Shown here in pieces: positions 27,208-40,811 of a stretch of 64,000 nucleotides of DNA. The notes beneath the pieces are model-generated. The model was not told where the DNA came from. It made no database searches and saw only the letters and a list, made by a program, of their open reading frames with translations. The position numbers were made by a program, and so were the translations under genes. Where the stretch lies: NCBI RefSeq assembly GCF_001039355.2, contig NW_019775714.1:178708-242707 (forward strand), in the 5' to 3' direction. This DNA comes from Lingula anatina. Its lineage: Eukaryota > Brachiopoda > Lingulata > Lingulida > Lingulidae. Position 1 is the first letter of the stretch, and each line of letters begins with the position of its first letter.

Positions 27208-30200
27208 GCCCATTTTAAAAAGATGTTTACCGAAAAAAAATAATATATTACCAAATTCTGTTTGGGTGTTTCTTTTCATAGATATAAAATGGTGGCACTG
27301 AATTATTAGAAACTTATAAAGTGTATGGTGTTAAAAACGTTTTCAATCCCATCAAACTCCCTGGTTCCTGCTCAGAAGGTGAACTGCGCGGATTAACGTG
27401 CCGCCTAATTACTTAAAATTGATCGGCAAATGCATGTTGCCTTCCTCTCTCGCACGAAAATTGGGGATAAACTACCAAAGTCTCTTCAAAATCAATCAGA
27501 TGTTTTATCGGGTTCTGAGTAGACATGCTAAGGGGCGTAGTTATCATATGGAAATACGAGCTAAAAGCTTATTAATTGTAACTTTGGACGTAATGATGCA
27601 CGAGCTCGTAATTCCGTCCTGTTCGTATCATTTAACAAATAGTAACATATTCTATGTAATCAGTGTATTGTTGCATTTACACCACCCTGACATGCAACAA
27701 GGTGTCTCCATTAAAGTAGTCGTGTTATCTCGTTGAAATCTCCTTCTTCCTCAGTCGTGAAGGCGTGAATAAATTCACAACAGAAGCAACTTGGAATCAG
27801 TGAACTAATGAGGCCTCAGACGGGGACATTCGAAATTTTTTTTTCAATAAAAATCGAAAAATCGGTAATCAATTCCTATTAGCTCTCAATCAATTTGATA
27901 CATAATATTCTTAGACTTTTGGTAAACATAGGCCTACTCTTCTTCTTAAAAGAACATATTCTAAGTAAGATATTTATCTGCTAGCGTTATTTTTGCTGAT
28001 ATGTATTTTTTTTCTCTTGCTGCCGTATATTCAAAACCAAAAGCGGGTCTCCAAAAGAATTGGACTGAGAAAGGGAAGTCGGTTTAGGTGAGTATGCCAC
28101 TATAGTTATAAATGGCAACCTTTCAAGTATTGCTAATGAAAATAGAAATAAACATTTTTGCATCCACGAAATTACAGAGGGTCTGCCATTTTCTAATATG
28201 ATAAGATACCTTTAATGAATATTTAAGAAATAATTGTTTTAAAATTTGAAAATTTACAGTGCACAAACGAAATTTCAACCATTTGTAAAAGCGTATTCTG
28301 TCAAAGATTGTCGATATGGAATTTTAATTGGGGCAGATACGAAGCTGCGTTAATATCGAATCTAACATGTTCGTGCATTAATCTTTAAAAAAAGCATGAG
28401 ATTTACGACTGACATGAAATCAATATAAGAATTTAATGTCGACATTCTATTTAAGCATGTCAGGTCATGAATAGCCCAACCTGTGCGGATAGCCGTGTTT
28501 GAGAAAAGCTAGTTTGGTTCTCCGCGTTCATGGGAAGTCGAACTAATTCCCAGCTTGTCAGATAGCACAAAGAAAAATCTGTGTTCACCATAGGGGGGTT
28601 CTCTCACATCTGCTCACAGAAATGATGCATAAATATAAGACAATTTATGATTTTTTTCTTGTCGTAAGTTCCCACTGATGTCTAAAATACCAACTCTTGT
28701 GTGCAACTTTTATTTGTTTTTTAAACATTTGCAAACTAAATGTCAGATCATTTCTTTTAGAACCACTCGAAGCCTTGTTATTAGTATTTGTCATTTTTTC
28801 ACAAAAATATACATAAGGACAATTTTTCCTTTATTTGAGAATTATTTATGCATATAATATATGATAAGGCTACCTACAGAATAAAATGCGTTTTGATAAC
28901 AGGCTGAGATGTCTCACAATGAAACGACTGTAAAATACAGAATGATGACAACACTGTCCAAATTATTATTACCCCAATATCGGTTATTGGGGTACCTTGT
29001 TGTTCTGAAAATACAAGTTGTTTACTACAGCCTACTGTAATAAATTTCAAAAAGTAGCGGTGAATAAATAAGACAAAAAGAAAAAAAAATATCGGTAATA
29101 ACAAAAAATCAAACATATAAGAAACATAAATAAAATGTTAATCAAAATGACATTTTCGTTATGTTCGTTCTGTAAATCAAAAAAATAGAATGGTTTAGAA
29201 AAGTATTACATTTGTGGTTTGTATGTTTTAGCCATTATGTATCAATCACGTATGCTTTGTACATTGTTTGATCAAAACAGCAATTAATGAAAAAATACGT
29301 CTTCCTTTCAACAGAAAATCTAACGAAGAAAGTTTGGACAAAAACAACTTTGAACATAACCAGAACTAACAGTCGTGTGTGCTGTTCTACGTAGTCAGGA
29401 ATGCGTCATATCATGTAGCATCAAAAATGTCTGCACCAGGAATAAAGGAAGAAGGTGGGCTGGAAAGAGAAATTAATGAGTTTTTTTATTCTTCACATTA
29501 CATTTAATGTGTTTTTGTGCTTTATTTCTAAGCAAGGGAAAGGTGTCGACTCGCTTGCTCCTGCTGCGACTCGGGTGTGGACGCTCGCGCCTTAGGACAA
29601 AGTGTCGTCTGTTCCGCAATATTTTGAAAGAAAATACTCGTGAACGGGGGCAGTCTGCGCTTTTAGTCATTTCTCTCGTTCCATACTCATTGAGGGGGTG
29701 TTTTTTATAATCGGTAGGTCATATTAACAACATCATCAAGCCAAAACGCACAATGCTTCTTCAATGATATATTTTACTTTGTATTATGTTGATGTTAGGC
29801 GCAGTATTGTCGCGAAGGGGAAATACACGGCATTCAAGTTTCACCTTAAGGTATCTTACCTATTAAAGAATAATACGACGCAAGAAATAAATGTTATGTT
29901 ATTTGTTGATGGAAGGCAGTGAAGCGAAGGTGAATGGCGTCGCAGAGACCGTGATCAGTGCTGAAAAACTGACGATCTTCACATTGGCTGTTGTGTTTCA
30001 AAATAGAGACTTCAGATCCGCAAGCATTGTGCTTTTTTTTCTCTTCGGTTCTCAAATGATGTCGCTAGATCGTCGAGACCCGATATGTTACAAAACACCG
30101 GAAAATGGAGTCGGTAATGTAGCGAAATACTCGGAAGATTAATTGAAACCCGAACGATTGACAGCCGACACTGAGAGCGCACAATGCCGAGCTTAGATCT

Positions 30201-31151
30201 GTATTAAGATGCGAGGAGTTTTTCCCACCGTGACTTGGATTCGATGGTGTCAGGGTTAGAGTGATGTGAATCAATTACCAAGGGAACTGTAACACGACGA
30301 CGTGCGAATATTCATGGTCATTCTTCCACCGTCTGTCATTTTTGTGCAACTGATGAAGAGAGCCCAATGTCTGATACACGCGCCTCTCTTCGGGGCCCTC
30401 AATGTCTGCTCGCGAGTCCGCCCATTTATTCCTTTCTTGTTTGTGACGCTCATCACTGTTAACGCGTTCACGAAGATAGCTGAGCCGTTTAGATATTTGA
30501 TCAAGCTACAGATTTCAGCGACAAAATTAATCATAGAGCTGTCGTCGAGTTGCAGGGCTTGATCTCTATGAGACGTGACATAATGATAGATCTCTTAAAA
30601 CTTTATGACTTTGGTAATAGGCTTTTGATAGGAGGAAAAAACAATGATAAAAGCAAAGCACCTCATAATAGTTGTCATTACCGCGATTTGTACGCTAAAG
30701 GTCGAATTTCCTGTCAGGGCTGATTCGTCACGAAAACACTTTCGTTTTATAAACACTATAATTTCGCCCCTCCCAAATTAATAAGAAGAACTGCGCGCTA
30801 AGTGTGAAGCACATTTGATCCATTTTATTCACTTCTAAATTAATTTAATTTCTATAGAATCTACTCAATTTTAGTGTTTTGCTCCTATCATGTTCCGTGT
30901 GATTTGAAGCGATCTGCCCGGTGCTTTCAGCCTTAAAGACACCAGATCCACTGTACCGGCTGAAGACGGTAATGGCCGCGGCCAGTAAGTTTTCACATAC
31001 TTTGCGGTACCAAAATATTGCCACAGTTCTGATATTGAATATGTTACATTCTACAAACGCCGATTTAGAATTTTTCGGTTTAATTGATAAAGATTTTTAA
31101 ATTATCATTTGAATAGTTTATGTTAGTTTATGATAAATAAATACATGTATT

Positions 31152-31318
31152 CAGGCCCGTAGCCAGGGGGGTTCAGGGGGTTCGAAAGAATCGCCCCTAT
31201 TGCTGAGAAAAGGTTCACTCTGGGTATAATTTGATCTAGGTACACTAGGTTTGCATGGGAAAAGGTCCACTTTTTCAGAAAAAGAAACCCCCTTTTGAAA
31301 TTGCTAGCTACAGCCCTG
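31152..31318. mobile_element. 167-bp MITE, degenerate copy
   Basis: This copy begins with the same 15-base end as the element at 46149 (CAGGCCCGTAGCCAG). Its right end is a decayed inverted copy (CTAGCTACAGCCCTG). The interior matches the other copy closely, including the G-rich left part and the AAAGGTCCACTTTTTCAG block on the right. A 5-bp repeat TGTAT lies at 31146-31150 and 31319-31323, one base off the left end. It is non-coding and short. Confidence 0.8.
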
Positions 31319-31869
31319 TGTATAAAGGCCTCCATTGTCTTTCTAATATGACTTGCATTTCTATAGGATGGTATTTCAACTACCTACTCTAAAATCATCT
31401 ACCTACATGTTAACTGATCAGACACACTATTTTTGGTTACAAGAAAATATCTATCTAATATGATAAGGTATGTTCACTTTGAAAACGTGACAAAATATTT
31501 AGAAAATATATTCCAATGCTTGGTTTGAACATCACGAATCTCATAAAGGAAACTATCTCGTTACATGGAAACAAAAATTATACAATTCTTGTATTTATGT
31601 GGTTTGACATTCATGACTTCTTTTATCTGATTGACATATATACATTAATCAGTTGTTTTCTGAATAATAATTGTCTTATTTTTTGTACAAATGTCTGTAT
31701 TTAGCAATGGTTCTAGAAGCTGAAAAAATTATTTTCACCCTTTGTATTATGCATATTGTTTTTAATAACAGTAATTCTAAGATGTGAATGTATGAAGAAA
31801 AATTGGATTAATAATTTATTTACAGTAAGGAATTCATATAATATGGCATGAAACTTGGCCCCACCAAAC

Positions 31870-31925
31870 TTGTACCCTCTACCAGTGGCACAGATTGATT
31901 GTTCACTAGATATTCTGAGGTATGT
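31870..31925. mobile_element. Diverged fragment related to the 22571 fold-back element
   Basis: The word TACCCTCTACCAG is followed by sequence resembling the left arm of the 22571-22748 element (a short GATTGATTG / AGATATTC pattern) before similarity fades. No matching right arm is visible, so it is a decayed or truncated copy. Confidence 0.45.
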
Positions 31926-32369
31926 ATCTGGTTAATTCATAGCACATTTCTCGCGTTGGAGAAAAAAGGTGGAAGAGAGTAATAGACGGGACCTAGCACG
32001 CACACACGCACACACACACACCAAGAGGGGGGGGGGAGAAGAAAAAGGGAAAGAGGGGACATTGTTCTGTCAGGGACAACATCATAAAATAATAAAAATG
32101 TGTTATTTTATTGTTGTTCAGTAAATAACTCCGTTTCCCCATTGTTTACTTTTGTGTTTATTGTTATCTTTATTTCAGGACATTTAGACCTACCGAATGT
32201 CGTCATTTCGTCTATTTAAAGGAAAAATAAAAAACTGAACAATATTCATGCCAATAAACACTGGCCTTGCATTCTTAAAGACAAAAGGCAAAAATTCTTA
32301 TGAAAACTAAAGTATTTACATTTAGATATGTCAAAACACAGAACCCATTAAATTAGAAAAAAAAAAAAC

Positions 32370-34201
32370 ACTGACAAAAAAACTAACCAAATAGTCATGA
32401 CATGGTGAAATTGATAATAAACTTGGAGTGATAAACAAAAAAAAAAAAACATTTGTACTACGATTGGTAAATAACTAAACCGCACTATTGTACTCAAGAG
32501 CGTGAAAAAAAAATACAATTAGTGCTCAATAAATTATCATTATTAATAACGCCTCACATCAGCAATTATATTTTACGTCCATATCCAGTTATCGTATTTA
32601 TATTGATAACATAAAGGGGGGTACAGTCCAGGGGTGGGGGGGGGAGAGGGGGGTTACACTGTGCCACCGTACTGAGTTTACCCAGGAGTCTGGTGACTAC
32701 TGGCTGCCAACCTGAGAATGATGAAAATCCACACGAAGTTCAATAAATCTTTAAAACCATAAACAGATAAAAAGCCATCATAATAATCGTTGCATCAGAT
32801 TTATTGAGCATCAGATGTATGTTTCAATTACATATACAGGCACTTTATTTTACATAAAAGTTTAGATATTTACTACATTTATTTAAAAAAAGCGGTTGAT
32901 AATACTGTTTACTAGCAATAATGATGTGGTGACAGCAGTTATTATATGAGAGACAAATACATTGTTATTTTTTAATTATAAGTCAACGAGAATCTGGTCC
33001 AAAGCAGATAAGTAAAAACTGGATAAGGCCCTTAAGAGCACTAACGTAGGGGGATCATCATAATTTGGTGGACAAACGCTGCGTTGATATGGTATGAATA
33101 GAATGTTCATTAATGTTGTCTTGGTTCTTAATTTTTCTCGTACAAGACGTTAATAATTAACATTCTTCGCCTCTGACAATGACACGACAGTCTCCTCTAT
33201 TCTACAGTTACACGAAAAGGCGAAAATAATTAACCAAATATAGCACTTTTCATGATGATCTGTGTACTACCTTTTAGGTAATTACTTTGTTAATCAGTTT
33301 AGTTGCATAGTTGTGTATGTTATGGTGAGGTGACAGTTTGAATTCATCAACGAGACTAGATAAATCATTTCATATCCTCGGATGAACTTGGTCTTATAGC
33401 CCACAAACGTGCTAATTATGATGGGATTGATTTACAAAAGATTGGATTTTTTTGTATTTTATATTTGATAGTATAAATATAACTAAGAGATAGAAACGTT
33501 TGTTAACTGAAAAATCCAATCGGAAAAGGCGTATATTTAACAAGTTCATTTGGATCACGAGTCAAGCGTTTTAAAAACAAGTTTGCAACTCAGACAATTG
33601 TAATGAGATAGTATTTCACATTAAACTATTTGGTTCCTTGCATTACGTTGTGTAAAACAAATAAACTGGCAATTAGCTAAAGTGTCGGTCTTTCAAAAGC
33701 ACGGGTAAACACGGTAACCCACTTGGCGTCTTCACCGTCACGCTATCGAGTTACGTAGGTAGATGTAAGCCCTGTGAGAAATGTTACCTTCAAACAACGC
33801 CTCCCCGTGACGGCGTGAAAAACCACCGAATATTCGCATATAAACCAACACCCCATGGGCTGTATGCCGTGGACTGCAGGTACTTAATGAAATGCGATAA
33901 TAGCCTGATAGTCAATTTTCATCTATTCGTTTTGTTTTCAATCTGGGCTTGTTGTTGTTCTTTTGGTGGCGTTCAAGCGAACCTCATTAGTCGAAAGTTA
34001 ATTATACTAATTTTGATTAGAATTTCTGTGAGAAACATACACAGGTACTACACAATTAACTTATACACTACGAGTAAAATCAAACAACACGCTCAACAAA
34101 TGATCTGATAAATAAGTATATGAATGAGTAATGTATAAACAAGTGAATAAATAGAAAAAAATCAAGTAAACAAAGATAAACAAACAAACAAATAAACAAA
34201 A

Positions 34202-34232
<31 letters not shown>

Positions 34233-34455
34233 ATGCAGGTGGGTAGATGCCATAAGATTGTTTGATGTATTCAAGCTGTAAGTAAAGCCAGTTATTAATT
34301 AATCTATTTGGATTTAAATTTCATACATATCTCAGATTAAAAAGTTGCGTGCATTTTTTAAAATTAAGACCTGTGGTAAGTTTATTAAATGATAATATCA
34401 AATTAAAAAGAAAAAACGCCAAGCACTCATTAAAACAAACGGATTGGTGATCCCT
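32370..34455. repeat. 2-kb direct duplication, copy A
   Basis: This segment matches 34457-36527 nearly base for base, with scattered substitutions and small indels. It includes the AAAT/AAAC-type array near 34170-34235. It ends at the n at 34456, exactly where the other copy continues into new sequence. No gene is visible in it. The repeated small open frame at 33815 is a by-product. Confidence 0.9.
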
Positions 34456-34456
34456 N

Positions 34457-34514
34457 TGAAAAAAAAAACAACCAAAAAGAAAAAAAGGGTAAAATTAAAA
34501 AAAAACTTGGGGTG

Positions 34515-34548
<34 letters not shown>

Positions 34549-36270
34549 ATTTGTACTACGATTGGTAAATAACTAAACCGCACTATTGTACTCAAGAGCG
34601 TGAAAAAAATACAATTATTGCTCAATAAATTATCATTATTAATAACGCCTCACATCAGCAATTATATTTTACGTCCATATCCAGTTATCGTATTTATATT
34701 GATTACATATAGGGGGGTACAGTAAAGGGGGGGGGGAGAGGGGGGTTACACTGTGCCACCGTACTGAGTTTACCCAGGAGTCTGGTGACCTCTGGCTGCC
34801 AACCTGAGAATGATGAAAATCCACACGAAGTTCAATAAATCTTTAAAACCATAAACAGATAAAAAGCCACCATAATAATCGTTGCATCAGATTTATTGAG
34901 CATCAAATGTATGTTTCAATTACATATACAGGCACTTTATTTTACATAAAAGTTTAGATATTTACTACATTTATTTAAAAGAAGCGGTTGATAATACTGT
35001 TCAGTTTACTAGCAATAATGATGTGGTGACAGCAGTTATTATATGAGAGACAAATACATTGTTATTTTTTAATTATAAGTCAACGGGAGTCTGGTCCAAA
35101 GCAGATAAGTAAAAACTGGATAAGGCCCTTAAGAGCACTTACGTAGGGGGATCATCATAATTTGGTGGACAAACGCTGCGTTGATATGGTATGAATAGAA
35201 TGTTCATTAATGTTGTCTTGGATCCTCGTACAAGACGTTAATAATTAACATTCTTCGCCTCTGACAATGACACGATAGTCGCCTTTATTCTACAGTTACA
35301 CAAAAAGGCGAAAATAATTAACCAAATATAGCACTTTTCATGATGATCTGTGTACTAACCTTTTAGGTAATTACTTTGTTAATCAGTTTAGTTGCATAGT
35401 TGTGTATGTTATGATGAGGTGACAGTCTGGATTCATCAGAGAGACTAGATAAATCATTTCATATCCTCGGATGAACTTGGTCATATAGCCCAGAAACGTG
35501 TTAATTATGATGGGATTGATTTACAAAAGATTGGACTTTTTGGTATTTTATATTTGATAGTATAAATATAACTAAGAGATAGAAACGTTTGTTAACTGAA
35601 AAATCCAATCGGAAAAGGCGTATATAATTAGTTCATTTTGATCACGAGTCAAGCGTTTTAAAAACAAGTTTGCAACTCAGACAATTGTAATGAGATAGTA
35701 TTTCACATTAAACTATTTGGTTCCTTGCATTACGTTGTGTAAAACAAATAAACTAGCAATTAGCTAAAGTGTCGGTCTTTCAAAAGCACGGGTAAACACA
35801 GTAACACACTTGGCGTCTTCACCGTCACGCTATCGAGTTACGTAGGTAGATGTAAGCCCTGTGAGAAATGTTACCTTCAAACAACGCCTCCCCGTGACGG
35901 CGTGAAATACCACCGAATATTCGCATATAAACCAACACCCCATGGGCTGTATGCCGTGGACTGCAGGTACTTAATGAAATGCGATAATAGCCTGATAGTC
36001 ATTTCCATCTATTCGTTTTGTTTTCAATCTGGGCTTGTTGTTGTTCTTTTGGTGGCGTTCAAGCGAACCTCATTAGTCGAGAGTTAATTACACTAATTTT
36101 GATGAGAATTTCTGTGAGAAACATACACAGGTACTACACAATTAACCTTTACACTACGAGTAAAATCAAACAACACGCTCAACAAATGATCTGATAAATA
36201 AGTATATGAATAAGTAATGTATAAACAAGTGAATAAATAGAAAAAAATCAAGTAAACAAAGATGAGCAAA

Positions 36271-36309
<39 letters not shown>

Positions 36310-36527
36310 ATGCAGGTGGTTAGATGCCGTAAGATTGTTTGATGTATTCAAGCTGTAAGTAAAGCCGGTTATTAATTAATCTATTTGAATTTAAATTTCA
36401 TACATATCGCAGATTAAAAAGTTGGTGCATTTTTTAAAATTAAGACCTGTGGTAAGTTTATTAAATGATAATATCAAACTAATAAGAAATAACGCCAAGC
36501 ACTCATTAAAACAAACGGATTGGTGAT
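34457..36527. repeat. 2-kb direct duplication, copy B
   Basis: This is the second copy of 32370-34455. Its first ~90 bases look like a poor-quality read end: homopolymers have replaced the complex sequence seen in copy A, including an A-run at 34516-34547. That is expected at a contig end and supports an unmerged overlap rather than a biological duplication. An AAAT array lies at about 36271-36310. Confidence 0.9.
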
Positions 36528-36539
36528 CCGTGCGAGTGG

Positions 36540-37400
36540 CTTGATTTCGACAAACAAAAAATAGAAAGAAAGCAGAATTCGATTTGGCTCCCCGTGAAAT
36601 CTGGACATATCAGCGGTGAGGGCTGTAACAGGTGCGTGGTAAAAAGACGTGTTGGCCCAAGGGATGGGTTTCACCGGCCGCAAATCCGGTGATAAGACTG
36701 AAAAACGCCTGATAATGTATTTTCAATTAAGAGGAGGGGAGATGGGGCCTGCTGATGAACACCGACAATGGGTGACAATAGGTTCGTCTTACAGAACACG
36801 ATTAGATGTGGTATTCTAAGTTGAGCTAATCTACGGCTATTGTTATCATGGCGCTTTAGTATGGGAAGGTAGCTCGCATGTGGGGGACCTGTCACTGTCC
36901 TATCAACTGCTATTGACCGATTCAGTCGCTTACAGTGTGGAAATTAGATCCCCATTGCCGGGGTATGGACTGGATGGTTACCTATTCAAACACCATCAAC
37001 AGATTGACAATTTTTTTCGTGGCCCAGAGCCCGGGCACAATACACACGGAGTAATTGCTGAATGTATTATGGGGCTCTGGCTGTGCCTACGACTATGATA
37101 GCTCTGACACGTACAGATTATCTGGGGGTGATCCTACGCCTCACTTTTGTCGTCCTGTTGGGATAATCAGCACTTCACTACCTGTAAAATCCACTAATCC
37201 CGTCCACTTTGCCTCTAAATACCATTTAGCGTATTCAGCGCGGTTGTGTTGGTTTCACACAGTGAAAGGGATAGGGACAAATGGCATTGTCGCGGTGATG
37301 TGGCTCATGGGGAGACGTCTCCGCGCTGTCTGGCGGCCATTGTGAACTCGGTCATTCTACACGAGGTAGAGCCCTTGGATCGCTTTCCTGCTACAAAAAC
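36540..37400. other. Unique moderate-GC intergenic block
   Basis: This block has visibly higher GC and higher complexity than its AT-rich surroundings. Open frames exist on both strands (36671-36895 minus, 37055-37345 plus), but none has a recognised domain or convincing splice borders. It could be a regulatory element or an unrecognised exon cluster, and I cannot decide which. Confidence 0.25.
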
Positions 37401-38470
37401 ATTTGAGTCAAGGGGCGGGTGAAGAAGAATAACTAGCCGGGATACGCCAAGCTGTGAAAAATGGTTCTTTTCAGATGTATTTTGTAACGAGGCAATCAGC
37501 CTGAAAAGCGTGAACGGTCTCTCTTGCGCTAAACAAGCTCACCGGTCGTAGAGACACTCCATCAAGCTGCTCATTAAAATATATATTATGGGAAGGTGTT
37601 GATGACTTCCAATGNTTTTTTTTTTTTTTTTTGAAAATAAAATGACTAGCTATGAAGTCGTTTGGTAGTCTTGAGTCAAGTAAGGCATAATAATCTTAAA
37701 TGCGTATTGATGTAAATCGTTTGCTGATAAACAGGTAGTTTTGAAGTACAAGGAAAAGTGGTTGATAGCCTCAGTACTTTTATCCGAATATTAATTTACT
37801 TTGTAACGTTTTCATTCTGCAAAGTCATAAATTGTCGCTTTAATCGCTTAACGAGCGCTAACAATTAAACCCCTATCTGTATTTCGTGCCTGTCTTCTAA
37901 CGACCTTAAAAAAAGTGCTGCTCTTTTATGTACAAAATGTCCATACTGGTATTTTTTCCCGGAAACTTACCTGTCATATCCTGCCCTCTGCTTCTTACAA
38001 ACTGTCACTGCTAAATGACAAGTATTCAATTTACAAATAACACAAAGCGAAAATGAGAGATAATACTGCTCTCTCTCTCTCTCTCTCTCACGTGGTTTTC
38101 AGGAAGTTCAAGAAGCGTCTACATAATGATGAAAAAAAAGTAATTGGCCTTGGTTATATCATCGCTGATTTAGTCGACGCGCTATTAACTGAATATGGTA
38201 ATATCTTTTTCATTTTTATGGGAAATCAAAATTAAGTCAAAGAAATGAATCGGAGAACAACAAGAACCAGAGAACATAATTTCGTTTCATTTCCCATTAG
38301 TCGTCTGAAATAATTCTAATCAATTCACTATGTTCCTCGCGCACTTTGAAGAAATATCACACCTTCCTTCAATTTTCCAAGAAATCACCAGAGGTGTCTG
38401 TTATCTCGTCACGGTGCCAGGTGTGCCCAGTGATCAGGTTTTATATCAACTATCAAGTGTGTTTATGTCT

Positions 38471-38473
<3 letters not shown>

Positions 38474-38523
<50 letters not shown>

Positions 38524-38562
38524 GTGTGTGTGTGTGAGAAAGAGAGAGAGAGAGAAAGAGAG
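38474..38562. repeat. GA / TG compound microsatellite
   Basis: About 23 GA units are followed by a short TG array and more GA units. The Arg/Glu-rich frames across it are repeat translations. Confidence 0.95.
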
Positions 38563-40066
38563 ACGGGGGGGAGGAATATAGGATGCATCATTCTGCTTAT
38601 TCTGTTTGTGAACTTTCCTCACCACCAAGTCCGGCTTACCGAACAAATTTAGAAAGAGGGAAAACATTGGCAAATTTAAATTTGAAATTTGTAAATTTTT
38701 TCAAGTCCAATGCTCTAGCTTTTTAAAAGCCTCACCTCCACGCCAATAACTGAACAAATATGTGCGTTCGATGGGCAATAATCAGTCAATACGCACAGTA
38801 ATCTTATTAGAGATGAAATAATTTCTCTGGTTTTATACAATATTGCGTTACAATAATAGACAGTCTTTTTGCATGTGGTTGTATGAAAACATGTTGAAAC
38901 ACCGCGAGCATGTACAGCCTACACAGTGTGAAGTTACAATACTAATATTGTCACTGCCTTTCTATACACAAGCAAATGATTCACAGTCCGCTTTCATGAA
39001 AATTACTCATTACTAATTCGAGATTATTGAAGTTCAGTGGCGGAAAATATTTCATTTAGGATATCTTTTTTCTGGTTAAATTTGTGTTTTGATTCGGTGT
39101 ACTCTACTGCGATTTCTATTGCACGTTTAAAGGTCGTTCAAAGAGATTGACTTTTGGCCTCAGTTGTTTGGATGTTAGACAGCATCGATAAGATGGCTTA
39201 TAGAAGGAGGAATATATGTGTTGAAAAATTATAATTAAAAAAACTCTTTTAAGTGAAAAAGGTGCATTTGGCTGACAAACTAAACTCACGAGGAACTAAG
39301 CGACACTGCGAAGACGTAAACTTAGACTTGCCTTGGAAATTGACTTTTATTTCCTCTATACCAATACTATGGTACAAAATAAATGATTATTTAACAGTTA
39401 TTCTACTCTAGAGAGACTGCAAATACAGCTGAGATGCCCAACCTTCCCCGTACAACTTTCCCTGTAAAAGCGCACCTCTTGGGGCAAAATAAGAACAATT
39501 ATTGTCAAATGTCTGTCTATTGACAGGGCAAATTTACTGTCACCTTTATCAATATGATCTTTGACAAAATTTGCACTTCGAGTGCAGAATGCTGTCACTA
39601 ATTGACCTATGTGCCAATATTTGTCTGTCCTCTCGTGACATTTCCCGAGATTCCGGTCAGTTGGATTCCAATGGGGCTCACATTCTTATATCAACACGTG
39701 TTCAATTATTAGTGCACCTCAAGTTGAACTGTGTAAAACGAGCATATTTTTCATTTCTTCAGAAAACTATAAATACGATTTAAAACCCATAGAGACAAAA
39801 TTGAAGGGGAAAACAGTATTCACGTAAGTTATAAACGTTGTAAAACGTTATACGAGGGTAAAAGCAGATAAACCCTGATAGAAAGAACATACTAAAATCA
39901 CTGTGAAAATTAGTTCTGTCGCGATCCATACTCGAGCGTGCACATGTAAACTTAACTAGGTCTATTCCTAAGTGGAGGCCTCGTTACCAAATATTAGCAA
40001 CACTGCTGGACACAGGTTTAGACCGCTGCATCATTTCAATATCGGTTCTACGGATAGAAATGTGGA

Positions 40067-40067
<1 letters not shown>

Positions 40068-40097
<30 letters not shown>

Positions 40098-40118
40098 CCC
40101 CCCCCTCTCTCTCTCTCT
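40068..40118. repeat. CT microsatellite with a C-run
   Basis: CT units are interrupted by a short poly-C run in intergenic DNA about 0.7 kb beyond the PGGHG polyadenylation signal. Confidence 0.9.
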
Positions 40119-40811
40119 TTCAGAACTCTTCTCTTCTGGCAAGCAACCAAGATCTACAAGATTTCACTTTATAAAACTCTAGTGTAGGCTAGGAACAGAG
40201 TCCTATTTTTTAAAAATAAAAATGGATGCAGATTAACATTTTATGCATGTCCCTTGAATCACGAACAAACAGTTAATGACACAGAAGTTTGCGGGTAAGG
40301 AACGTATCAGTGCGAAATAACGACAAAACGCCTCCAGAGTGAAGACATAAAATAAAAAAGATCTTCTTGAACAGAAAAACGAAATAAAACAATTGAGTTT
40401 ATGAGCCGACATATGCCGTAGGGTGTCCTATCGCTTCATTAGCCCGTCGCTGCCTCGTCCATTAGCATCACATGATTCCGAGATAAGATCAGGCGAGAGT
40501 TAATCATATAATGGAAAAGGTGAAAACAAATAGGTTTTTTGAACAGATTGAAGGTGTTTCACAGATCAGCTGACAACGCAGGCTTGTACAAACTCGCAGG
40601 TAAACATTGCGGCGAGCCAGCACACTGCGCTCCTCCAGTGCACAACACCTTGCTTCTCTAACACAATCGGATACTCTGCTATTGTTAGCAATTGCTGTTG
40701 CAAAGTAGTTTTTATCCCAAAAACTTTCAAATTAATGTAATTTTCCGTTCTTCTTTGAAACATGGTGCTGCCCAAAAACTCAAATATATCCCATAAAAGT
40801 TGCAGAATGGG

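Larger units (their letters stand above)
22749..31151. other. Intergenic DNA without a supported gene
   Basis: No coding exon with recognisable domains or good splice borders is visible. The stretch contains a long TA array, GT and compound GT/GA arrays, and a 17-bp tandem duplication at 24534-24567. Open frames such as 29891-30142 and 30302-30562 overlap antisense frames of similar size and carry no motif I recognise. Confidence 0.5.
31319..40811. other. Intergenic DNA downstream of PGGHG
   Basis: No supported gene. The stretch holds the fragment of the fold-back family near 31875, the 2-kb duplicated block, a unique moderate-GC segment at about 36540-37400, an n next to a T-run at 37615, and GA/CT arrays. 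The PGGHG transcript on the other strand ends near 40812. Confidence 0.5.

Noticed and set aside
33815-36087. Two similar small open frames (33815-34108 and 35902-36087) as a conserved small gene
   Set aside because: They are similar only because they lie in the 2-kb duplicated segment. The frames diverge after an indel, so selection on the protein is not indicated.
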